Source: Lactarius indigo (lineage: Eukaryota > Basidiomycota > Agaricomycetes > Russulales > Russulaceae). Taken from it: a stretch of 64,000 bases of DNA. The notes under the pieces were generated by a model. That model saw nothing but the letters and a program-made list of their open reading frames with translations, was not told where the DNA came from and ran no database searches. Shown here piece after piece: positions 37,551 to 50,432 of this stretch. Made by a program: the position numbers and the translations under genes. Position 1 is the first letter of the stretch. Each line of letters starts with the position of its first letter. Where the stretch lies: positions 62,001-126,000 of the forward strand of contig JAFKAC010000115.1 in the NCBI GenBank assembly GCA_025766275.1, read 5' to 3'.

Positions 37551-39522
37551 ATGCCCGCATTAATCCCCATGCATAACACCCTTGGGGCATTGTTCATCGG
37601 CGCCATCCTCTCGTCTATGTGCGTATCACTGTCTGTAATACAATGTCGCAGCACCTGATCGAGCCCAATCGGCCATGTAGTTTGTATGGCGTTACCTGGT
37701 TGCAAGTCTATTCCTACTATAGTAGTCACTGCTCAAGGGATCGGTGGCCTCTAAAGTGCTTTGTGAGGGCCCCACGTGTCATGGCATGTCGTGCTCGGGA
37801 TCTTATTGAAGCTTTTTCAGGTCGCTTTTTTGATGTATATATTTTCGAAAGCTTCCCTACCAATTACCTGATGTTGACACCATCGCTGGCTAGGCTTGTT
37901 GACTCGGCCAACCTAGTTTTCGTTGTTTACACGACTTATCATATTGGCGTCACAGATTTTGGGGATCCATCCAGCGCATTCAAACCATCGGCATGGTGAG
38001 CTCCTCCAACAGTACAGTTCTGGCTGAGATTCTTATGGGGCATCTAGGTGTCTACCCGTACGTCTGCCGTGACATAGAGCTCATCCTGAAACTTACAAAA
38101 ACAAATCTCCCTCCAAAGGCGACAACTTTATCTGCCAGTGCGCTAGTCTGTTGTGACCTGTTTTTATTCCCAATTCTTATGCGTCCATAACCAGTTGTTC
38201 TTGATGTTTTGGTACAGCAGTACGTTTTCATGCGGGGCCCACGAGGTGACTCTTACTGAAAAAGACGTAGCTTCTATGCGTATAGGATCTATCACCGTAT
38301 GTTCCTGTTTTTTCTTCATCTGTGTGAGGCTTATTTCGGTCAAGTGGGCGGGGGTTCTCTATTCCTGCCAGCAGCGATCGTACGTCTACCCAATTTACTC
38401 GGAGCTGGCATCCACTCACGTGACCAGTCCGTCGTCTCACTGATATCACTTGGTGAGTTCCCCCCTAGTCGCATACTTGGACCCTTTCGCCTCAATTTTT
38501 CCGACTCTTCAAGGTATTCGGGTCGGTATGTTCTATTCCTTTATTTCTGAGTCGCTGAGGCCTTATTGTCGACTTCAGCGTGCTGTGTAATAATGTCAGC
38601 AGTAATTGCACATGTTCTGTTTCTTGTTTTTTCTCACAGGTTCTTTATATAGTCTGAAGCACATCAACGATCCTGTCATTCACTTTCAGGCACATTTTCT
38701 CCTCGTCTGGTCATTTAGGCTGCAATCACTAATTGCTATTCACACCAGTCGCTTTCCATTGCCGCATTATCTTGCAAGGTCTTATGCGACGCCTTCATTG
38801 CTTCTGGAATGGTTTATTACCTTCTGAGTAACCGTACTCAATTTCGGAGGTACGTTCGTCCCCGAACATGGCAAAGATATCGTTACTCTGTTTACACCGA
38901 CACACACTCTAGAACTAACAACGTGTTAAATCTTCTCGCGATTTATTCTATCAATTGCGGTACACTTCACTTGTGAGCGAGTGCGCCGATCGGTGTGAAC
39001 TTTTTCTGACAATCGTGCTATTCTGCAGAGCGTTTGCCATCTCTTCTGTAGCTTTGGTACTATTCATTTTTACGTCCTGTGTCTTCTTGTCAAATATTGA
39101 CTCCCTGGATGAAGCTCGCCAAGTATCAAGATACGCTCATATACACACCGTCTCTCTTCATCATGTATCGACTCTCTCTCTGCGGGTTCATGGCCATGTT
39201 CGTCTTTTTTGTTCGTTGTTCCTTGACGCCTTTCTGCTTCCTGACATTCTATCCCAGCCTGAATTCACGAGATAACCTTCGCGAGACGCTCGACGGACAA
39301 GATGGCGTTGTTGTTGCCACGCTCACACAACTCAAGGCACACACGGGCCGGGGTACCATAGTTCCGTCCGACACGCAAGATGCAATGGAAGCGAGTATCA
39401 ACGTCACTGTCCCGAAGGGTCTCTCACCACATTCAGTTTACTCCGACATGTCGTCCTCAGCCAGTGTGATAGCTTTCGACAGGGAAAAGTATCCAGTAGT
39501 ACCCCCTGTCGTGGCGATATGA
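37551..39522 (+). CDS. DUF6534-type multi-TM protein, copy 4
   Basis: Exons supported by GT-AG borders and conserved protein sequence are 37551-37618, 37681-37762, 37821-37834, 37894-37995, 38271-38296, 38345-38389, 38428-38452, 38514-38525, 38749-38849, 38913-38972, 39029-39056, about 39114-39197 and about 39256-39522. They encode MPALIPMHNTLGALFIG, YGVTWLQVYSYYS, LVDSANLVFVVYTTYHIG, FYAYRIY, LGGGSLFLPAAI, SVVSLISLG, a CDA-ASGMVYYLLSNRTQF segment, TNNVLNLLAIYSINCG and LNSRDNLRETLDG. This is the DUF6534 layout, a probable multi-helix membrane protein of unknown function. The exon between 37995 and 38271, and the one near 38600-38640, could not be joined with confidence. It is closest to copy 1. 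Confidence 0.7.
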
Positions 39523-42500
39523 GTGAGCAGGCATATCAAACCTCGGGCTCCCTGCGTAGATCCGTTTCGTGCGTTCGTACTGTCGTCCCGCTTGCCTGTT
39601 TGGAGAATACTCCCACCATTGCGAGAGTGTGCTTTGTTCATTGACTATATCGATGACTTGGGACAGAGATGGATCACGGCTGGCGGTCATGTACGATCAG
39701 TCATTCTTTCAATCATTCTTAAACATACCTTCTGGTAGGCCTGGATTACTCGTACTCAGTATTATTACAATCGGCGTGCGCCATATCTCATATTGTACCA
39801 CGTATGTCTACTCTGTTCAGCACATAGCTGGAAGACAAAATCAATCTTTAATTCCCCTTTCGGCCACTGGCGAGATATTCAACAGGACGCTTAACGATAA
39901 CGTTCAAGCGATCGCGTATTGCTAGTAACAGACGGGGATGGCTCCGAATTGAAATCGTATCGAAGTAGCGGTACGGCTGCAATATCAGCCCTCCGAGTTG
40001 CGGTGCTTGACGTCATACTTTCTACATTTTTGAAAGCTAACGGTTTCATTTATTGGCTCATGCAGAGGTCAGCAGATGCGGGTCTCAGTCGTCGTGTCTC
40101 TGCGCAGGTGGATCGCGATTAAAGGCGCATTCTTACACAGGAAACGTCACTAAATCGTACCCGCGCCAGTTACACGCACAAGCCGTGGATTCGGCGACCA
40201 AGATCGCACATCGTCTATTCGTCATAATCGACCTGTTGACACGAATTATAACATCCTCCACGAGCTCCATGCGTGCGACTCGCTGCGCAGCCAAGTCCTT
40301 GGCCAAGTCGACTTCTGTTGCACCCACACTCAATCGGGTGGTGTTCATCGCTCAAGCTAGACTAGTCTCGCGAATGCAGGGGTGAAGTAATAATACACTC
40401 ACTGAACACCCTTTCAAAGACATCGCAGCTGGTGAGTGCTGGCGTGGTTCCGTGCACCTCGAATTTCTCGGAACTAGAATTCTAGGATTAACGACGCCGG
40501 AATGTTGATGAGAGTAGTAGAGAAATACCGCGAGATTTCGAGTTTGGATTCAGCCGAATTAATTTGTTCGGTCCCCTACAAAGTCGCCCCAATTGAGTCT
40601 GTAGTACAGCTTGGGGAAAAATTGATCCAACCTAGACGAGTAACAATATTCAATAAGAGTATATCCCTCCGAGTTATGCCCGAAGCACCCGAGTCGAGCG
40701 TTGGCCAAGAAAATATAAAGAAAGAACAAATAGAGAAGAGTCTGATGGTGAGCGCGCGGTTTTCCATGTAGTCGATCAGACACCGGGAGGATTGGAGCCA
40801 GGCAAAGCAGGCCAATTTTCGAGCCATGCCGGGTCACCAATCCGAACGAACATGCCGTGCGACGGTATCCTACTATCCAGAATGAACAGTTGGTGCAATC
40901 CCGGTGGTGAGACTTCGAGTTAGGTGGCGCCGTGACGGTGCAGACATTGTTTCCTGAACACGAGAACTCAGGGAAAACCATTCCGCCGCCCAGGCGTTGC
41001 AGAGAGTACTCGACGTCGCCGTGACTCTCATGCTGAACGCCTGACATTGGAACAGCTGCACGTTTATCTGGTACCCCCACCATAGGCCCAGTCCATGTTC
41101 GAAATATTCACAGCGGACTGGGTGAGGCCGAGATGAACACTTCGATGCGCAGCTCCTCCGAGAGATTTTGGGCTCCGGTCGGGTTTGAATCAGAGTCCGA
41201 GACAAGTCAGTCGGGAACGAGTGTCGCCTCAGAGTGATACAGCCGCGCGATGGTCGTCGAGTTGAGAATGGAGATGCGCGCGCCGACGGGTCGAGAAGGG
41301 TGACCAGATAAACAACCTATGCAACTGAGTACGTGAGCACCCGCAGGAACACCGTCCTAGTTGGAATACAAGCCGTGACGCGTGACGCCTCAAAAGACCC
41401 CTGCTGAACTCGACTCAAGGTTTATTTTCAAGATCATATTGGACGCCACCGGCACGTGGTGCTGTAAGTTTGACGCGTCACGCGCTTCGAGTTCCTCAAT
41501 GAGGCCATGAGGGTCTCTCGAGTACATCAGCTGTCTTTCACCTGCACCTCATCCAACGCGCCCGCCCCTCATAGCGCTGATCCAGTCTCGACGCTTGCCC
41601 CTTGAAGGAGGACTCAGGGTTGCAGGAACTTCAGATATCCCGCCATTCGCTCAAGTATCGGTCTCATGAGGTGTCGTGAATATTGACCGCTCTCGACATC
41701 GTCCCTGCGTACGACCAAGCCCTCGCATATATTCGTTCAGACGCATCTGCAGTATAAGTGGGAGCGGATGCTCTTCGGCTAAGCGTGGTGTGTGAGTGAT
41801 ATACTGAGGGCATGGGAGGTGTAATAAAGTGGCTAGAAATGTAGAGGTTATACGGAGGTAAATCTACCAGAGGTGATAGGTCTGTTTTCCTGCTCAGCTT
41901 CATCTGAGACTTGACTAACGCGACTCTTGTCACAGTGGATATGAACGAACGTGTTTATCGTTATCTCGTTGGCGAAACGAAGGCGCTTTGGGCCTTCTCG
42001 TAGTTCACTTTGCCTTTCCATTCTCCAGTGCAATCCCTTTCTAGATGGAGAATATATACGTTATTTCAGACATCCTTTCTGTGTTCCAACACACAGCTGA
42101 CTTCTATGTGATCAAAGACTTCTCAAGAAGATTGCGCAACTCGAGGCCTACGTATTTTTTGTGAACGAGCGGGTATATGCGCGTGCCGACAAGTCATTTA
42201 CCTGTACTGACTTGATCACATTTAGATGTGCCGCCTGCCCAAACTCTACGCGATATTATTCTGCCCCGAGCCGAGATCCTATCCGTCGCGCATACGTCTT
42301 ATGTACCCCCACTCCCTGCGGGGGGGGGGGTGCAGTTCCACCATTATGTCCTACTAAGACGTCCCCGCGCGAACCCGACTGCCAAGCTCTCGTTCTCGCC
42401 CAGCCCACCCGAACAAGATGGTTTCAATATATATGAAAGTTTGTGCAGGAACATGTACTCGGGACTCATGGCGCCGGTGGATATATATGGAGGGTGATCT

Positions 42501-43040
42501 GAGATCTGGAGAGTTCGAGGATTCGGAGAGCGATCATCAGTGAGTCCTTACACCTATTCAAGGTGTATTCGCAAGCGTATTTATTGGGCAGAAAAACCTG
42601 AGCTGCGGTGTGGATATGTGCCCAAGCCAGACTTGGGTGCAGCTTTAAGGATGTGAAACGGCACAGTTGTAATGTATGTCTTTACTTGGCGTGGGAAGAT
42701 ATTTCTTACCCGTCATGGTTTCCCTCGTGGACGTGGCTCTGAATCTGATCAGGCTGTGCTAGACAGACTCCATGCCGTTGTCACGCACAAATTTCCACAT
42801 GGCCAACATGATCCCCAGTGCCAGCGAAGCTATTTCGGAAGCACCATAGGCCGTGAGGCGTTCCCACGCGTACGCTCCTGATAGGACCATTCCATCACCG
42901 CTTCTCTATTTGTGAAGGCACCATGACAATGGCCTCCATTAACAGCGCTGCGGGTTGGGTAATCGACCGCTCCCATCGGCCGCCTCTTCTCCTTCTCCGT
43001 TGTTGTTGATTCTTATTTTCTCTCTCGACTTTCATTTGCT
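39523..43040. other. Intergenic with duplicated blocks; one unassigned ORF
   Basis: 39523-40480 parallels the region downstream of copy 2. 41480-43040 is an upstream block like 8258-10043 and 16600-18481 (CGTTGGCGAAACGAAGGCGC near 41969, GATCATCAGTGAGTCC near 42533, a run of 10 G near 42320). Between them, 40500-41400 has no counterpart elsewhere in the window. It contains an ATG-started 174-codon minus-strand ORF (41083-40559) with a hydrophobic TLLYLFFLYIFL segment. I do not recognise it and cannot say that it is a gene. Confidence 0.45.
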
Positions 43041-45009
43041 ATGCCCACATCAACCCCTGTGGACAATACCCTTGGGGCTTTGTTCGTCGGCACCGTCCTC
43101 TCGTCTATGTACGTCTTACTGTCTGTAATACAATGTCGCAACACTTCATCGTGTTCGGTTATCCAGTATCTATGGTATTACCTGGGTGCAAGTCTATTCC
43201 TACTATAATAATCACTGTTCGAGGGATCGGTGGCCTCTAAAGTCATTTGTGAGTGCCACCACATGATATGTCCTATGCTTGAGATATTAATGAGGCCCTT
43301 TGAGGTTGCTTTCTTGATGTGAACATTTCGAAATCATTGCTTTCGAATGCACGATGGTGACATCATCTTCGACTAGGCTCGTTGACACGGCCAACCTGGT
43401 ATTCAACATATATACGACTTATCATATTGGAATCACAAATTTTGGGGATTATCAATCCCTCGCATTCAAAACATGGTAAGCATCTCGAGAAGTACTGTGA
43501 CGGTTGAAGTTTTTATGGGCTTTCTAGGAGTCGGCCCGTACGTTTGCCGTAACACAGAGCTCGTCTTGAGATTTACAAAAACAAATATACTTCTGAAGGC
43601 GACAGCTTTATCTGCCAGTACGCTAGCCTATTCCGACCAAATTTCCCCACAATTCTTATGCATGTGTAACCAGTCGTTCTTGAAGTATCTGTACAGCAGT
43701 ACGTTTTCATGTCAAGCTCACGATGCACGCTTACTGAAAAGGACGTAGCTTCTACGCATATAGGATCTATCGTCGTGAGTTTACTGGTGTTTTCCCATTG
43801 GTGAGACTTACTCTAGTCCAGTGCGCGGGGGTTCTCCATACCTTCCAGCAGCGATCGTACGTCCCCCCATTTAATTCGGAGCTGGCACCCACTTACATCG
43901 ACAGTCCGTCGTCGCACTGACAGAATTTGGTGAGTTCATCCACAGCATGCCTCGAAGCTTTCACTTTTTGTAACCGAGTTTTTAAGGTATTGGGATTGGT
44001 GCGTCTCCCCCTTCTGTTCCTTTGGTTGTGGTTTGCTAAGGCCTCACCCTCATCTTCAGTGTACACTGTAAAAGCGTCAGCCGTAGTTGCACACCTTCAT
44101 TTCCTTGTGCTTCTTCTCACAAGTTTGATATAGCCTGAAGCACATACACGAACCGGGCAATCACTTTCTGGCACGTTTGCTACTCGTCTGAAGATGTGAG
44201 CTGCAACCACTGATCACTGTTCACACCAGGAACTTTTCATTACTACATTATCTTGCAAGGTCCTCTGCGACGTCCTAATTACTGTGGGAATGGTTTATAC
44301 CTTCTTGAGTAATCGCACACAAGTTCGCAAGTACGTTCGTACCAGGACACGGCCACCACTCTATAGTCACTAACATCGGCTCTCTTCTAGAACAAACAAC
44401 GTATTGAACCTTCTTGCGATTTATTCTATCAATTGTGGCATGCTTCACTTGTGAGCCAGCGTCACGATGGGCATCCACTGGCATTTGTCTTCTAATAACT
44501 GTGCTATTCCGTAGAGCGTTTACCATTTCTTGCGTCACTTTGGTACGTTTACTTTCACCCCCTATGCCCCCTCTTTTCAAATATTGACCCCATGAACGAA
44601 GCTCGCCAAATATCGAGATGCGCTCATATACGCACCGTGCCTCTTCATCGCGATTCGACTCTCCCTCTGCGCATTCATGTCCATGTACGACTTCTTTCTT
44701 ATTCCTTTGAGACCTTCCTGATCCATAAAATTCTATCCTAGCCTGAACTCACGAGATAACCTCCGCGAGACGCTCGACGGACCGGGAGGTTTTATTGTCA
44801 CATTTACCCAGCTCGATGCACGGACGGATACCACAGTCCCGTGGGGCGCGAAAAATACAACGGACGCAAGCACCAGCATGGCCGCCCCGAGGAGTCCTCC
44901 ACCAGCATCAGTTTCCTCTGACATGTCGCCCTCCAACAGTGTGATAGGTTTCGACAGAGCGACAGAGAAAGTACCCGGGACCCCTGTAGCCAATTTCGCG
45001 ACGGTCTGA
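43041..45009 (+). CDS. DUF6534-type multi-TM protein, copy 5
   Basis: Exon 1 43041-43108 (MPTSTPVDNTLGALFVG), exon 2 from 43167 (YGITWVQVYSYYNNHC), then ITNFGDYQ, FYAYRI, a SCKVLCDVLITVGMVY segment and TNNVLNLLAIYSINCG. The last exon 44742-45009 opens LNSRDNLRETLDG and ends in VANFATV. One position near 44287 reads TTTATACCTTC where other copies have TTTATTACCTTC, that is one T fewer. If this is not a splice variant it shifts the frame in the MVYYLLS exon. Membrane protein family of unknown function. Confidence 0.6.
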
Positions 45010-45655
45010 GCGACTGGATATATATAATAGATTCCACTTTTATGTCTGTTTCGTGCATGAGTAGCATCGTTTCGCTTGGCCGGTTGTGCTATGCTTCCAA
45101 CAATGCCAAAACAGGCCTTTTGTTTTTGACTATAGCCAACGGCTTGGCGAAGAAATAGCCGGCATCGCATGTTGACTAATCACTCTTGCTATCACCTCTA
45201 AACGGTGCCATCTATCGTGCTCTGCATTGTATCCAACGAGAAAAACACAGTCGTCCTTTCCAGCTAGAAGTATGAGGAGGTGCGGTGCTTGATCGCCGGA
45301 CTGCCGGCCCATCATGCTACTGTAAGCCCCCATGATGGTGCGTCTCGTCTGTTTCAAGTTGTCACTTAAGTAGCTGACCGTTCCTGGCGCCTCTGTCTTA
45401 CTCCGGTTTATTATGCAACACACTGTGGCCCGAAAAGAAGGTAGGCTGTGAAGTGCTCCCACGCGCAACTTGAACCCACGCGGGTACTGTGTGTTCCTGA
45501 TGGAGTACTTTGTGACCATCTACCCGATCACCGCCTTCCTGTTTGTGTAGGCGCAATGACGGACATATATCAACAGCGTTGCAAGTCGGCTAGTTGGCCA
45601 CTCCCATCGCCTGCCTTTCATTGTTGTCTACTTATTCTCTTGACTATTTTTTGTT
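45010..45655. other. Intergenic between copies 5 and 6
   Basis: It is short and lacks the long upstream block. The CTTACTCCGGTTTATTA-GCAACAC segment (about 45398-45422) recurs before copy 7 (about 48260-48284), so copies 6 and 7 share a different upstream region. A 129-codon minus-strand ORF (45519-45130) is unrecognised. Confidence 0.45.
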
Positions 45656-47586
45656 ATGCCCGCATTAATCCCTGTGGACAACACCGTTGGAGCGTTGTTC
45701 ATTGGCACCATTCTCTCGTCTATGTGCGTCTCACTGTCTGTAATATGCTTTGTCACAGTACCTGATCGAACCCAATCGGCCATCTAGTATCTATGGCGTT
45801 ACCTGGTTGCAAGTCTATTCCTACTATAATAGTCACTGCTCAAGGGACCAGTGGCCTCTCAAGTCCTTCGTGAGTGCCCCCATGTGCTATGTCCCATGCT
45901 CGGGATCATAACGAAGCCTTTGCAGGTCGCCTTTTTGATGTATACATTTCGAAAGCTTCGCCATTAAATATGCGACAATGACATCGTCTTCAACTAGGCT
46001 CGTTGACACCGCCAACCTAGTGTTCAATATTAATACCAATTATCGTATTGGCATCACAAATTTTGGTGATTATCGATCCAACGCGTTTAAATCATGGTAA
46101 GCCGCTCCGAAAGTACTGTGCTGGTTGAAGTTCTTACAGACCTTCTAGGAGTCAATCCGTACGTCTGCCATGACACAGAGCTCGTCCTGGGACTTACAAC
46201 AGCAAATATAATTCTCAAGGCAACAGCTTTATCTGCCGGTGCGCCAGTCTGTTTTCACCAAACATTGTCCGAAATTCTTATACATATGTCGCTAGTTATT
46301 CTCGAGGTTTTTGTACAGCAGTATATTTTTTCAAGGGGAACTCATGGAGCAACTCTTACTGATGGGAACGTAGCTTCTACGCGTATAGGATCTATCGTCG
46401 TGAGCTTACTGGTGTTTTTATTTCATCTGGGTGAGACTTATTTTAGTCTAGTGGGCAGGGGTTCTCCCTACCTGCCAGTGGCAATCGTACGTACAGTATG
46501 CAATTTGTTCGGAGCTCACGTCCACTCACACGAGCAGTCCGCCATCTCACTGACAACGTTTGGTGAGTTCCTCCCCGGTCACATGCCTCGGGACTTTCAC
46601 CTTACTTTTAACCGACTTTTGTAAGGTATTGGGACCGGTATGCTTATGTTCCTTTATTTGTGGGTCGCTAATGCTTTATCATCTTCAGTGTACACTACCA
46701 AAGTGTCAGCCATAGTTTTTCTTTCGTTGTCTTTTCTCACAGGTCCTAATTACAGCCTGGAGCACATACATGAACAGGGCAGTCAATTTCAGGCGCGTTT
46801 ACTCGTCAGATAACGTATGTTGCAATATCTAATTATCGTTCAAACCAGGAGCTTTCCATTGCCGCATTATCTTGTGCAATCTTCTGTGACGTCCTCATTA
46901 CTTTTGGAATGGTTTATTCCCTCTTGAGTAACCGCACCCAAGTTCGGAAGTGCGTTTGTGCCCGAACATCGCAAAACTGCTATTACTTGTTTACATCGGT
47001 TCTCTCGCTAGAACAAACAATGTGTTGAACCTTCTCGCAATTTATTCTCTCAATTGCGGCACACTTCACTTGTGAGCCAGTTCCCCGTTCGGCGCAGATT
47101 TGTTTCTGACAATAGTGCAACTCTGCAGAGTGTTTGCAATCTCTTCCCTCGCTTTGGTATTGTTACCTCCCGCCTCCTGAGGACAGTTATTGACCCCCTG
47201 GATAAAGCTTGTCAAGTATCGAGGTACGCTCGTGTACGTGCCAAGCATCTTCATCATGGCTCGACTCTATCCCTGCGCGTTCATGTCCATGTGGGTCTGC
47301 TTTCTTCGTTATTTCTTCGTGATCTTCGTGATCCCTGACGTTCTATCTCAGCCTGAACTCACGGGATAACCTCCGTGATACGCTCGACGGGCCGGAAGGT
47401 GTTACGCTTACCCAGCTCAAAATACGCACGGTTACCACAGTCCTGCGCGACGCGCAAGTTACAATGGAAGCAAGCACCAACACGACTGCCCCGAAGGGTC
47501 TTCCACCACTTTCGTTTTCCTCCAACACGTCGCTCTCAGACAGTGTGATAGCTTTCGACAGAGAAAAGCACTCAGGACCCCTGTAG
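45656..47586 (+). CDS. DUF6534-type multi-TM protein, copy 6 (shortened C-terminus)
   Basis: Exon 1 45656-45723 (MPALIPVDNTVGALFIG), exon 2 from 45788 (IYGVTWLQVYSYYNSHC), then ITNFGDYR, FYAYRIYRR, GRGSPYLPVAI, an FCDVLITFGMVYSLLSNRTQ-type exon and TNNVLNLLAIYSLNCG. The last exon starts at 47352 (LNSRDNLRDTLDG). One base is missing in the CCCCCT run near 47577-47581, so the reading frame meets TAG at 47584-47586 instead of the TGA near 47605. Only the last few tail residues change. The membrane region is otherwise intact. Confidence 0.65.
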
Positions 47587-48483
47587 CCGAAATCGTGACG
47601 GTATGAGCGACTTGATATATCCGAACCAATAAGTTCTATGTGTAGATTCATTTCATGGATGAATTACCGTCGTTTAGCTTGTCCAGTTGAGCTTGGGTTG
47701 TGCTGTATTCTTGGCTATACTTAAGTAGTCCTTCCAACAGTGCCAAAATATGGCATCTTGCAAGCTTTTGGTTTTCGACTGTCATAGGAGAAATAGCCGA
47801 ATCACGTGGCAAATCACTCTGCAATCAATCGTGTTCTTGCCAAGTCCTCCAAGTCCTCGCTCTGCAACGACATCTCCTTCCCGGCAGAGCCGATGCGCTC
47901 AAAAAGCTCGTGATGATGTGACCGTGAAGAGTAAGTAACGCGTGACACAAAGTGATGTGCGTGCGTTCAGAGAAAACTTATAGCGAGAACAAGAGCGATT
48001 CGCGCTTGCTCCAGGGCATTCACCTTAGCAACGGTAGGAGTGGGCCAGACAAATATTCACAAGATAAGAAAAGTCTTGGTATCTCGTGAGTGCCGTATAG
48101 CCAAGTGCATGCAAGGTACACTCAAACCCAAGCTCAAACCCGAGTTACCCTACTGTTCTCACGCTGTCGTCCTCACCAACTTAGCTCCAATGCTGCTCCG
48201 GGATCATGCGCCTCGTTCTGCTGTCACTTAAAGTGAGGCGCTGTGTCCTTTGCCTTACTCCGGTTTATTAGGCAACACGCTGTAACTCGAAAGGACGGTA
48301 GGCTGTGGAGCCACTGGGCAGGTGCTGTATGTTGTTGATCTTTTTGTCCGTCTACCATCACCACCTTACTGGGTGCACAGGCGCCATGACGGACCTTTAT
48401 CTACAGCTCTGCAAGTCGGGTAATCGACCACTCCCATCTTTTCTCCCATTTCGTAGTTGTGGACCTACTCTCATTCGTTTGCC
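47587..48483. other. Intergenic between copies 6 and 7
   Basis: No gene seen. 47690-47790 resembles 45080-45170. 48240-48310 carries the same upstream segment as copy 6. Confidence 0.4.
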
Positions 48484-50432
48484 ATGCCTGCATTAATCCC
48501 TTTGCACAACACCCTCGGGGCGTTGTTCATCAGCACCATCCTCTCGTCTATGTGCGTCTCACTGTCCGTAGTGCGATATCGGAGCACCTGATTGAGCCCA
48601 TTCGGCCACCTAGCATCTATGGTGTTACCTGGTTGCAAGTCTATTCCTACTACAATAGTCACTGCTCGAGGGATCGGTGGCCTCTAAAGTTCTTCGTGAG
48701 TGCCTCCACGTGTTTCCTCCTTGGGGTCGTAACGAATCCTCCGTAGGTTGCCTTTTTGATGTATATATTTCGAAAGCCTTGCTATCCAATACACGGTAGT
48801 AATATCATCTCTGGCTAGGCTTCTTGACACGACCAACCTAGTTTTCATTATCTATACGGCTTATCATAATGGCATCACAAATTTTGGGGATTATCAATCC
48901 CTCGCATTCAAAACATGGTAAGCCGCTCGAAAAGTGCTGTGCTGGTTGTGGTTTTTATGGGTCTTCTAGGAGCCAACCGGTACGTCTGCCGTGACAAAGC
49001 TCGTCTTGACTTACAAAAACAAATATCATAAAGGCGACAACCATATCTGCCAGTGCGCTAGTCTGTGTTGACCGAATTTTGTCCGCAATTCTAATGCATA
49101 TGTAACCAGTCGTTCTCGAAGTATCTGTACAGCAGTACGCTTTCAACTTTTCATGCTGAGCCACGAAATCACTCTTACTGAAAAGGACGTAGCTGCTACG
49201 CGTATAGGATCTATCGTCGTGAGTATACTGGTATCCTTCCTCTGTGTGACTTACTTTAGTTCAGTGCGCGGGGGTTCTCCGTTCCTGCCTGCGGCAATTG
49301 TACGTATACATAATTTATTCGGAGATGACATCTACTCACATGAGCAGTCCGTCGTCGCACTGACAGAATTCGGTGAGTTCCTCCGTAGTAGCATGTCCCA
49401 GGACATTCACTTCATCTTTGATCGTAAGGCATTGGAATCGGTATGTTTCACTCGTCTGTTCTTGTGGGTCCTCACTAAAGTCTTATCCTTGTCTTCAGTG
49501 TTCAGTGTAAAAGTGTCAGCCGTATTTGCACATGTTCTTTTCCTTGTCTTTCTCATGGGTTTTACATGTAGCCTGAAGCACATACACGAGCCAGGCAGTC
49601 ACTTTCTGGCGCGTTTACTCTTCGTCTAATGACGTGGTGCTACAATCTTTAATTGCCGTCCATACCAGGAGCTTACTCTTGCTGCAATATCTTGCGCAGT
49701 CCTCTGCGACGTCCTCATTGCTGTTGGGATGGTTCATTCCCTCTTGAGTAACCGCACTCAAGTCCAGAGGTGCGTTCGTGCCCAAACATCGAAATAGTGC
49801 CATCATTCGTTTACACGGCTCTCTCGCCAGAACAAACAACGTGTTGAACCTTCTCGCGATTTATTCTATCAATTGCGGCACACTGCACCTGTGAGCCAGT
49901 GCCTTGATTGACGTCGACTTATTTTCTGACAATTGTGCTACTCTGTAGGGTGTTTACCATCGCTTGCATCACTTTGGTACGGTTCGCTTTTATCTCCCAT
50001 ATCCTCTTGTCAAATATTGATCCTCTGAACGAAGCTCGCCAAGTATCGAAATACGCTCGTATACTTAACGTGTCTCTTCATCATGACTCGACTCTATCCC
50101 TGCGCGTTCATGTCCATGTGTGCCTTTTTCGTTATTTTTTCGTGGTCTTCCTGATTTTGACATTTTATGCCAGCCTGAACTCACGAGATGACCTTCGCGA
50201 GGCGCTCGACGGACTGGATGGTGCCGTCGTCACGTTCACCCAGTTCAATGTACGCACTGCTACCACAGTCCCACATGACGCACAAGACATAACGGAAGCA
50301 AGCACCAACACGGCAGCTGTCCAGAAGAGTCTTCCACCAGCCTCAGTTTCTTCTGACAAATCATTCGATGTAATAGCTTTCAACAGAGAAAAAGTACTTA
50401 GAACCCGCCGCAGCCAGGATTTGACTGTGTGA
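48484..50432 (+). CDS. DUF6534-type multi-TM protein, copy 7
   Basis: Exon 1 48484-48551 (MPALIPLHNTLGALFIS), exon 2 from 48614 (IYGVTWLQVYSYYNSHC), then ITNFGDYQ, a CYAYRIYRR-type exon, RGSPFLPAAI, VVALTEFG, a VLCDVLIAVGMVHSLLSNRT segment and TNNVLNLLAIYSINCG. The last exon 50174-50432 opens LNSRDDLREALDG and ends TGA at 50430-50432. The tail lacks two residues before VIAF compared with the others. It is the last gene of the array in this window. Confidence 0.65.

Noticed and set aside
37996..38012. A 17-nt GT-AG intron joining two exons in frame
   Set aside because: Far below known fungal intron sizes; reported as an unresolved junction instead of as an exon model.
38228..38449. Minus-strand ORFs opposite the DUF6534-type exons
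   Set aside because: Shadow frames of the conserved plus-strand exons; positions of change fit the plus-strand proteins.
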